This document shows, piece by piece, positions 13,776-19,565 of a stretch of DNA of 19,565 bases. Origin of the DNA: an uncultured Bacillota bacterium (GTDB lineage: Bacteria; Bacillota; Clostridia; Oscillospirales; Oscillospiraceae); NCBI GenBank assembly GCA_947383275.1, contig CANDCW010000050.1:1-19565 (forward strand). The letters run 5' to 3'. Position 1 is the first letter of the stretch; every line of letters starts with the position of its first letter. The notes beneath the pieces are model-generated. The model made no database searches and was not told the DNA's origin. It saw only the letters and a program-made list of their open reading frames with translations. Both the position numbers and the translations under genes were made by a program.

Positions 13776-13899
13776 TCGTCCTCACAAACTCCATTCCGCT
13801 CCGTCCGCCTGGCGGCGAACATCCGCTCTATTCCGTTGCTCGTCCTCACCAAAACGGCCCCGCTTCGCTGGGCTCCGTTTTGGCGCCGCCTGCGGCGGC
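13776..13899 (-). repeat. Structured intergenic repeat, copy 3
   Basis: This copy fills the entire gap from the yhbY start codon to the rdgB stop codon. Hairpin A is GTCCGCC (13803-13809) with GGCGAAC (13814-13820), one mismatch. Hairpin B is CCAAAACGG (13849-13857) with CCGTTTTGG (13875-13883), perfect. Hairpin C is GCCGCC (13885-13890) with GGCGGC (13894-13899), directly against the rdgB stop. Its other end gives GTTTGTGAGGACGAC just before the yhbY ATG. Confidence 0.9.
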
Positions 13900-14496
13900 T
13901 CATTTATTCAAATATTCTTCCAGTTTGACCTGGAACGCCTCCAGAGCCTTCCCCCGGTGGGAGACGGCGTTCTTCTCCTCCGCCGTGAGCTGGGCAAAGG
14001 TTTTTTTCAGCTCCGGGACAAAAAACACCGGGTCGTAGCCGAAGCCGCCCTCCCCCATAGGGGCGTAGGCGATGGTTCCGGGGCACTCCCCCCGGGCGGT
14101 AAGGACGTCCCCGTTGGGGAAGCAGCAGGTAATCACGCTGACGAATTTCGCCGCCCGGGTCATCTGACCGCGCATGTTCTCCAGCAGCAGACGGTACCGG
14201 GCCGCGTCGTCCAGGCCCTCGCCGCCGTACCGGGCGGAGTATACCCCCGGCGCCCCGTTGAGGCAGTCCACGCACAGGCCGGAGTCGTCTGCAACGGCGG
14301 GCAGGCCGCTGGCTTCCATAACGGCCTTCGCCTTGAGCAGGGAGTTTTCTTCAAAGGTGGTCCCGGTCTCCTCCACCTCTACGTCTACGTCCACCCCAGC
14401 CTCGGCCTGGCCGCAGACCTCCACCCCCAGGTGGGACAGGATGTCGCTCATCTCAACCATTTTCTTCGCGTTCTTGCTTGCCAGTACCAGCTTCAT
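13900..14496 (-). CDS. rdgB: RdgB/HAM1 non-canonical purine NTP pyrophosphatase
   Basis: This enzyme hydrolyses dITP, XTP and similar deaminated purine triphosphates to monophosphates, keeping them out of DNA and RNA. It has 198 residues, the family size. Signatures in order: LASKNAKK (4-11), ETGTTFEENSLLKAKA (43-58), ADDSGLCVDCLNG (69-81), PGVYSARYGG (83-92), GGFGYDPVFF (151-160) and EEKNAVSHRGKALEAF (174-189). The aspartate in ADDSGL and the lysine/arginine in SHRGKA are the usual active-site residues. The ATG at 14494-14496 has AAGGGGG 8 nt upstream. It starts the second minus-strand gene group here, 149 nt after ftsY. Repeat copy 3 lies between its stop and yhbY. Confidence 0.97.
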   Translation of the reverse strand: MKLVLASKNAKKMVEMSDILSHLGVEVCGQAEAGVDVDVEVEETGTTFEENSLLKAKAVMEASGLPAVADDSGLCVDCLNGAPGVYSARYGGEGLDDAARYRLLLENMRGQMTRAAKFVSVITCCFPNGDVLTARGECPGTIAYAPMGEGGFGYDPVFFVPELKKTFAQLTAEEKNAVSHRGKALEAFQVKLEEYLNK

Positions 14497-14511
14497 ACCG
14501 CTTTCCCCCTT

Positions 14512-14539
14512 ATTCTACCATATTTTCTCATTCTGTCTA
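14512..14539 (-). promoter_or_regulatory. Candidate weak promoter upstream of rdgB
   Basis: On the minus strand there is TAGACA (14534-14539), a 16-bp spacer, and TAGAAT (14512-14517) preceded by TG (extended -10). The predicted start would leave only 8-9 nt before the rdgB ATG and would cut off the ribosome site, so the assignment is weak. Confidence 0.35.
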
Positions 14540-14577
14540 TTGATAATCTATTAAATTTTTATCTTTTATCTCCAAGA

Positions 14578-14596
14578 GGAAAAACGAAGTTTTTCC
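14578..14596 (-). other. AT-rich hairpin between ftsY and rdgB
   Basis: GGAAAAAC pairs with GTTTTTCC around GAA, a perfect 8-bp stem. It lies about 50 nt past the ftsY stop. It is A/T-rich and lacks a clean T-tract, so it may be a weak terminator or only a by-product of an AT-rich spacer. The rest of the 149-nt gap holds no gene. Confidence 0.4.
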
Positions 14597-14645
14597 AAAA
14601 AGTTTCTTTTCGGCTCCTTGTCAAGAAAAGGAACACAGACCTCCG

Positions 14646-15509
14646 TCAAATCAGCGCCTGGGCAAACTCCATCGCATCGAAGGGCCGCAGGTCGTCGATG
14701 CCCTCGCCCACCCCGGCGTATTTCACGGGCACGCCCAGTTCCTTGGCGATGGCGATGGCGATGCCCCCCTTGGCGGTCCCGTCCAGCTTGGTGAGGACGA
14801 TGCCGGTGATCCCCGCCGCCTCTTTAAACTGCCTGGCCTGAACCAGGCCGTTCTGGCCGGTGGTGGCGTCCAGAACCAGCAGGGTCTCCCGGGCGCAGCC
14901 GGGCAGCTCCCGGTCGATGACCCGGGAGATCTTGTTCAGCTCGTTCATCAAGTTCTGCTTGTTGTGCAGCCGCCCAGCGGTGTCCACCAGGACCACATCG
15001 GAATTCCTGGCCTTGGCCGCAGACATGGCGTCAAAGACCACGGCGGCGGGGTCGGCCCCCTCGTGCTGCTTGATGATGTCCACCCCGGCCCGGTCGGCCC
15101 AGATGGTCAGCTGCTCGGCGGCGGCGGCCCGAAAGGTGTCGGCGGCGCAGAAGAGCACCTTTTTCCGCTGGTCCCGGAGCTGGTGGCCAATCTTGCCGAT
15201 GGTGGTGGTCTTTCCCACCCCGTTCACCCCGATGAACAGCACCACCGAGGGCTTGGTGGACAGGTTCACTTCCCCGGTGGACAGGGTGTCTGCGATGACC
15301 CGCACCATCACCTCTCGGGCCCCGTCAACGGTCTTGACCCCCTCGGACCGCACCCGGCGGCGCAGCTCCTCCACCAGGGCCACCGTCACATCCATGCCGG
15401 TATCGGCCAGAATCAGCGACTCCTCCAGCTCGTCGTAAAAGTCGTCAGTGAGCTCGGAACCGAACCCGGCGAAAATGTTGATCTTTTTCAGCTTGTCAAA
15501 AAAGCCCAT
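14646..15509 (-). CDS. ftsY: Signal recognition particle receptor FtsY (short form)
   Basis: FtsY is the membrane-associated GTPase that receives SRP-ribosome complexes and hands them to the Sec translocon. The 287 residues hold an N domain (about 15-85) and the G domain: P-loop GVNGVGKTT (94-102), DTFRAAAAEQL (114-124), DTAGR (about 175-179), TKLDGTAKGG (about 240-249) and the C-terminal GVGEGIDDLRPFD. The acidic A domain of E. coli is absent; instead there is a short amphipathic start MGFFDKLKKINIF, which is common in Firmicutes. The ATG at 15507-15509 has AGAGAGG about 9 nt upstream. It lies 15 nt after the zinc-ribbon gene and belongs to the smc group. Confidence 0.97.
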   Translation of the reverse strand: MGFFDKLKKINIFAGFGSELTDDFYDELEESLILADTGMDVTVALVEELRRRVRSEGVKTVDGAREVMVRVIADTLSTGEVNLSTKPSVVLFIGVNGVGKTTTIGKIGHQLRDQRKKVLFCAADTFRAAAAEQLTIWADRAGVDIIKQHEGADPAAVVFDAMSAAKARNSDVVLVDTAGRLHNKQNLMNELNKISRVIDRELPGCARETLLVLDATTGQNGLVQARQFKEAAGITGIVLTKLDGTAKGGIAIAIAKELGVPVKYAGVGEGIDDLRPFDAMEFAQALI

Positions 15510-15524
15510 GGTTTGTTTCCTCTC

Positions 15525-15830
15525 TTACCAGTTTTCGTTTTTCGCCCCGCACCGAGGGCATTTTGGGTAGTCCATTTCATAGAGGATTCCGCAGCTTGGG
15601 CACCTCGTCTGGGCAATACTGCCGGGCTCTTCCCCCCCATCGTCGAAAAAGCTTCCCCGGAAGAGCTCCAGCCCGCCGCACCTGGGACAGGTAAAAATCG
15701 CCGTCTCCAGCGCCCCGGCCAGCAGGTTGGGCAGATCACCCAAAATCCAGCCCGTCTGGCCCAGCTGGAGCTTTTCTCGCATGACAAACTCCAGCTCCAC
15801 GTCGCAGCGCAGGCACTTCAGCTTTTCCAT
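15525..15830 (-). CDS. Small soluble protein with two zinc-ribbon-like CxxC pairs
   Basis: I do not recognise a named family. The 101-residue protein has four CxxC motifs: C6/C9, C48/C51, C77/C80 and C91/C94, enough for two zinc sites. The first and second flank a hydrophobic stretch (TGWILGDLPNLLAG), and the C-terminal half looks like a compact zinc ribbon (CPSCG...CPRCGAKNENW). No signal peptide is seen, so it is probably cytosolic. The ATG at 15828-15830 has AAGGTGG 6-7 nt upstream. Its start overlaps the stop of the upstream gene by one base (TAATG), so the two are translationally coupled. It sits between smc and ftsY; its role there is unknown. Confidence 0.75.
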   Translation of the reverse strand: MEKLKCLRCDVELEFVMREKLQLGQTGWILGDLPNLLAGALETAIFTCPRCGGLELFRGSFFDDGGEEPGSIAQTRCPSCGILYEMDYPKCPRCGAKNENW

Positions 15831-16105
15831 TACGCCACCTTCTTTCCGCACCAGGGGCAGAACTGCCCCCATTCAAAGGATTCCGGCAGCTCCCCGCCGC
15901 AGTGGACGCAGAAGCTAGGGACCTCCCGATCCCCCGGGGCGCTTTGGCTGGCGGACACGCCCGGGGGCTCGCCCCCCACGTCCTGATGGATGACCTCTCC
16001 CAGAAGCCAGAATACAAGGTTCACCCCCACAAAGAGCACCACAATCAGGAGGATGCCCCCCAGGATCATCTTCCAGTCGCCTGTTTTGTTTTCGTCGCCG
16101 TTCAT
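15830..16105 (-). CDS. Small membrane protein with C-terminal zinc ribbon
   Basis: I do not recognise a named family. The 91-residue protein has a charged start, one membrane helix at about 13-36, a Pro/Ser/Gly linker (about 42-60), and a C-terminal zinc ribbon with C66/C69 and C83/C86 (CVHCG...CPWCGKKVA). The topology of the ribbon is not determined by the sequence. The ATG at 16103-16105 overlaps the smc stop by four bases (ATGA), and AAGGAG lies about 12 nt upstream inside smc. The next gene overlaps it by one base. The tight packing suggests coupled expression with smc and the second zinc-ribbon gene. Confidence 0.75.
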   Translation of the reverse strand: MNGDENKTGDWKMILGGILLIVVLFVGVNLVFWLLGEVIHQDVGGEPPGVSASQSAPGDREVPSFCVHCGGELPESFEWGQFCPWCGKKVA

Positions 16106-19100
16106 CGGATGTTCAGCTCCTTCTCCACGTCGTTGAGGTTAATGGTAAGCATTCGGCTCACCCCCTGCTCCTGCATGGTCACGCCGTAGAGGACATCGGC
16201 CTCTTCCATGGTGCCCCGGCGGTGGGTAATGACGATAAACTGGGTCTTATCCGACATGCCCCGCATGTAACGGGCGAACCGGGCCACGTTGCTGTCGTCC
16301 AGGGCGGCCTCGATCTCATCCATGACCACGAAGGGGGTAGGGCGGACCTTCAATATGGCAAAGTATAGGGCAATGGCCACAAAAGCCTTCTCCCCGCCCG
16401 ACAGCAGTGTAATGATTTTCAGCGCCTTGCCCGGGGGCTGTACCTTGATCTCAATCCCGCAGTTGAGGATATCCTCCGGGTCCTCCAGCTCCAGGGTGGC
16501 CTTTCCGCCGCCAAACAGCTCCAGGAAAGTCTGCTGAAACGCCTCGTTGATGGTGGCAAACTCCCGGCGGAAAATGGTTTTCATCTCGTTGGTAATGCCG
16601 TTGATGATCTCCTCCAGTTCTTTTTTCGCCTTGTCTACGTCGTCCCGCTGGTCGGTGAGATAGGTGTAGCGCTCGTTCACCCGCTGGAATTCCTCAATGG
16701 CCCCCACGTTCACGTTCCCCAGCGAGGAGATGGACCGCTTCAGCTCGGCGATGCGGCGGCTGGCCTTGGGAATTGACTCAATCTCCACCCGCTGCTGCCG
16801 GGCCGCCTCATGGCTAAGCTCATAGGTCTCCCACAGCTTATCTAGCAGCTGCTTCTCCTCCAGGGAGGCCGCCACCTTCTTCTGTTCCAGCCGGGAGGCC
16901 TCCCCCTCGGCGCGCAGCAACTCCTCGTTCAGGGCTTGGCTCTCCTTGGTGGCCTTCACCCGCCGGCCCTCCAGATCCAACTTCTCCTGGTTCAGCTGGG
17001 CAATGGCCTCGTTTTGGCTGCGGCTCTCCTCCTGAAGCGCCCCAAGGGCCCCCTGCTTTTCGGCAATTTCCCGGGTGAAGCCCTGGTTCTTCTGCTCGTA
17101 ATCCGCCATAAGGGCCCGGCTGTTGTCCCGGTCTCCGGCCAGGCTGGCTTTCAGGTCCTCCAGCTCGGCCAGGCCGGACCGGGTAGCCTCCCGCTCCGCC
17201 TCCAGCGCCGCCTGGGCCGCGGTGAGGTTCGCCGCCTCCCGGGTGATGCGGGTGGAGCGCTCCCGCGCCTCCGCCTGGCCCCTGGCCTTTCCCTCGGCCT
17301 CGCTCTTCAGGGCGGCGGCCTCCCCCTCCAGGGTTTGGATGCGCGCCCGGGCCGTCCGGGTGTCGGCTTCAATCTGGACGGCGCGCTCCTTGAGCAGCCC
17401 CAGCTCCTCCTGCCGCCCCGCCTGCTGGCGCTCCAGCTCCGCCGTCACCGTGCGCCGCTGGGACAGCTCGCCCTCCGCTTTCAGGATGGCGTCCTCCCAT
17501 TGGCGCAGCTGAGACTGGGCGGCCTCCAGCTCGTAGGCTGCGGCAGTGGACTCCCGCTCAGCCTCGGCCAGGGCCCTGGCCCCCTCCGCCACCCGGGCGC
17601 GGATGTCCTGAAGCTGGCTGTTCAGCCGCTCCAGCTCGTTGGCCCGGCTGAGAATGCCGGCGCTTCGGCTGGCGGAGCCGCCGGTCATGGATCCGCCGGG
17701 GTTGAGGACCTGGCCATCCAGAGTGACAATGCGGAAGGAATATTGGTACTTCCGGGCCGCGGCGATGGCGGCGTCCAGATTCTCCATGACGGCCACCCGC
17801 CCCAGCAGATTGGAAAAGACATTTTTGTACCGGGGGTCGAAGGAGATAAGCTGGTCGCCGATGCCCACAAAGCCGGGCTCGTTTTTCAGCTTCTCCCCGT
17901 CCTTGAGGTAGCCCGGGCGGATGGAGCTGACGGGCAGAATGGTAGCCCGCCCCCCGTCCCGGCGCTTCAGGTACTGGATAACCGCCTTGCCGTCCTCCTC
18001 ACGGTCCACCACGATGTTCTGCATGGCCCCGCCCAGGGCGGTCTCAATGGCCACGGTGTACCGGCCGGGAACCTTTAAAAGGCCGGCCACCGGGCCCCGG
18101 ATGTTTTGCAGCGTCCCCCGCTGGGCCTCGCCCATCACCAGTTTGACCGCCTTGGTGTAGCCCTCGTGCTCCCGCTCCATCTCCGTCAGCAGTCTGATCC
18201 GGGAGACGAGGGCGTTTTCCTCCATTTGCAGCTTCATGTGGGCGTCCCTGGCCTGGTCCCACTTTTTTTTGCGGGAGTCCATCCGCAGCTGGTAGCCCTG
18301 GATAACGTTCTTCACCGCGTCCCGCTCCTCCACGGCGTCGTCATAGCCGCGTTTGGCTGCGCGGGCCTCCTTTCGGGCCTGCTCCAGTCGGTCCTCCAGC
18401 TCATGCCCCTCCCGGCGGACAGCCTCGTCCCGGTCCATAACCTCCTGGGCTGCGGCGGCCAGGGCCGACAGCAGCGCCTTGGCCTCAGCGGCCCCGGCTG
18501 TGCCCAAATCGGCCTGGCTGCGCAGGTCCTCCAGCTCCCTGGCCAAGGTCCCTGCGGAGCGGGCGGCCTCCTCCGCCTCCCGGCTCTTGGCGGCCAGGGC
18601 TGTCCGGCCCTCCTCCAGCTGGCGTTCGATCTCCTCCAGGCGGCTCTTGCGCTGGCCAATCTGTTCCGACAAAGAGCCCTCCCGGCCCTCTTGCTGCTCC
18701 AAATCGGCCTTGAGGCGCTGGGCGGACTCCAGATTGTGTTGAATGCTGCTTTTTAAAACGGCAATGGCGGATTCCAGTTCATTGGCCTTGGCCTGACGCC
18801 CCTGGAGGACAAACCGCAGCCGGTCGGCCTCCAGGTCCTTGCCTCGCATCTCCTCGGAAAACCGCTCGGCAGCGGCGTAGGCCTTCTCCTGGGCGGTCTT
18901 GACCTCCTCCTTGCGGCGGACGGCCTCCTGATAGTCCGCCTCCAATTTGATGCTGCTGCTCCGGAGGCGCTCCAGGGTATCCAGCCAGACGGATATCTCC
19001 AGCCCCCGCAGCTCATCCCGGAGGACCAAAAATTTCTTGGCCCTCTCGCTCTGCTCCCGCAGAGGCTCCACCTGGAGCTCCAGCTCGGAGATCTTGTCGT

Positions 19101-19565
19101 TGACGCGCACCAGATTCTCATCGGTGCGCTCCAGCTTGCGCTCCGCCTCCTCCTTGCGGTGGCGGTAGCGGGAAATGCCCGCTGCCTCCTCAAAAACCTC
19201 CCGACGGTCGGCCGACTTGACGGAGAGGATCTCGTCAATCCGCCCCTGGCCGATGATGGAATAACCCTCCCGGCCCAGGCCGGTGTCCATAAACAGTTCG
19301 TTGACATCCTTCAGCCGGACGGAGCGCCGGTTGATATAGTATTCGCTCTCTCCGGAGCGGTAGTATCGCCGGGTGACCATCACCTCCGATTCCTCCATGT
19401 CGAAGAGGTGGGAGGTGTTGTCCAGCACCAGGGACACCTCGGCGTACCCCGTCTGCTTGCGCTTGGCGGTGCCGCCGAAAATCACGTCCTCCATCTTGCC
19501 CCCCCGCAGCGCCCGGGTGGACTGCTCCCCCATCACCCAGCGGATGGCGTCGGAGATGTTGGACT
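16102..19565 (-). CDS. smc: Chromosome segregation ATPase SMC (N-terminus beyond window)
   Basis: SMC is the core of bacterial condensin, which loads with ScpA and ScpB and organises the nucleoid. The visible 1,154 residues begin SNISDAIRWVMGEQSTRALR, so only the first 30-40 residues, including the Walker A lysine, are missing. Long coiled coils flank a hinge at about residues 465-640, ending in LNPGGSMTGGSASRSAGILS. The C-terminal head carries the signature LSGGEKAFVAIALYF at about 1052 and the Walker B region FVVMDEIEAALDD (with the DE pair). The C-terminus ends with TINLNDVEKELNIR. Full length would be about 1,190 residues, normal for the family. It heads the smc-zinc-ribbon-zinc-ribbon-ftsY group; rnc is commonly just upstream in Firmicutes but is outside the window. 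Confidence 0.98.
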   Translation of the reverse strand, partial: SNISDAIRWVMGEQSTRALRGGKMEDVIFGGTAKRKQTGYAEVSLVLDNTSHLFDMEESEVMVTRRYYRSGESEYYINRRSVRLKDVNELFMDTGLGREGYSIIGQGRIDEILSVKSADRREVFEEAAGISRYRHRKEEAERKLERTDENLVRVNDKISELELQVEPLREQSERAKKFLVLRDELRGLEISVWLDTLERLRSSSIKLEADYQEAVRRKEEVKTAQEKAYAAAERFSEEMRGKDLEADRLRFVLQGRQAKANELESAIAVLKSSIQHNLESAQRLKADLEQQEGREGSLSEQIGQRKSRLEEIERQLEEGRTALAAKSREAEEAARSAGTLARELEDLRSQADLGTAGAAEAKALLSALAAAAQEVMDRDEAVRREGHELEDRLEQARKEARAAKRGYDDAVEERDAVKNVIQGYQLRMDSRKKKWDQARDAHMKLQMEENALVSRIRLLTEMEREHEGYTKAVKLVMGEAQRGTLQNIRGPVAGLLKVPGRYTVAIETALGGAMQNIVVDREEDGKAVIQYLKRRDGGRATILPVSSIRPGYLKDGEKLKNEPGFVGIGDQLISFDPRYKNVFSNLLGRVAVMENLDAAIAAARKYQYSFRIVTLDGQVLNPGGSMTGGSASRSAGILSRANELERLNSQLQDIRARVAEGARALAEAERESTAAAYELEAAQSQLRQWEDAILKAEGELSQRRTVTAELERQQAGRQEELGLLKERAVQIEADTRTARARIQTLEGEAAALKSEAEGKARGQAEARERSTRITREAANLTAAQAALEAEREATRSGLAELEDLKASLAGDRDNSRALMADYEQKNQGFTREIAEKQGALGALQEESRSQNEAIAQLNQEKLDLEGRRVKATKESQALNEELLRAEGEASRLEQKKVAASLEEKQLLDKLWETYELSHEAARQQRVEIESIPKASRRIAELKRSISSLGNVNVGAIEEFQRVNERYTYLTDQRDDVDKAKKELEEIINGITNEMKTIFRREFATINEAFQQTFLELFGGGKATLELEDPEDILNCGIEIKVQPPGKALKIITLLSGGEKAFVAIALYFAILKVRPTPFVVMDEIEAALDDSNVARFARYMRGMSDKTQFIVITHRRGTMEEADVLYGVTMQEQGVSRMLTINLNDVEKELNIR

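Noticed and set aside
13324..13899. Repeats considered as tRNAs, riboswitches or attachment sites
   Set aside because: No tRNA cloverleaf, no recognised aptamer core, and no integrase gene nearby; hairpins and repetition fit an intergenic repeat better.

Overview
The window looks like chromosomal DNA from a GC-rich clostridial Firmicute, most likely Oscillospiraceae (Flavonifractor, Intestinimonas or Oscillibacter type). This is inferred from strong AGGAGG-type ribosome sites, an NtpF-I-K-E-C-G-A type V-ATPase operon, smc next to ftsY, and a yhbY/nadD/yqeK/rsfS cluster, all in high-GC coding sequence with AT-rich promoters. No phage, transposase, CRISPR, rRNA or tRNA gene was seen. No gap between genes exceeds 300 bases. 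Nearly everything is on the minus strand; only one lipid-kinase gene is on the plus strand.

Layout, from low to high coordinates. (1) 1-5842, minus: a V/A-type ATPase operon read from its promoter near 5893-5921: peripheral-stalk subunit H/G, then I, K, E, C, F and the N-terminal half of catalytic subunit A, which runs off the window. The proteolipid has the residues expected for Na+ binding. (2) 6039-7133, minus: a membrane-anchored DUF4015/glycosidase-like protein with its own promoter and a strong terminator. (3) 7257-9033, minus: azlC-azlD (branched-chain amino acid export) and a short-chain dehydrogenase in one operon. (4) 9209-10102, plus: a diacylglycerol/lipid kinase, divergent from azlC and convergent with rsfS. 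(5) 10154-14496, minus: rdgB, yhbY, a fused nadD-yqeK gene, an LCP-family cell-wall protein and rsfS, i.e. ribosome maturation/silencing, NAD synthesis, nucleotide-pool cleaning and wall-polymer attachment. (6) 14646-19565, minus: smc (lacking its N-terminus at the window edge), two small zinc-ribbon proteins and ftsY, overlapping or closely spaced.

The most interesting feature is a family of about 110-125 bp structured repeats that sits between genes inside operons: between ntpG and ntpA, between yhbY and nadD-yqeK, and between rdgB and yhbY. Two copies are about 91% identical; the third has diverged, but its changes preserve base pairing in two hairpins (three double compensatory changes in one 7-bp stem). 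In the two similar copies the end of the repeat carries the likely ribosome-binding site of the downstream gene. I do not recognise it as a named family. The remaining genes are mostly conserved housekeeping genes.
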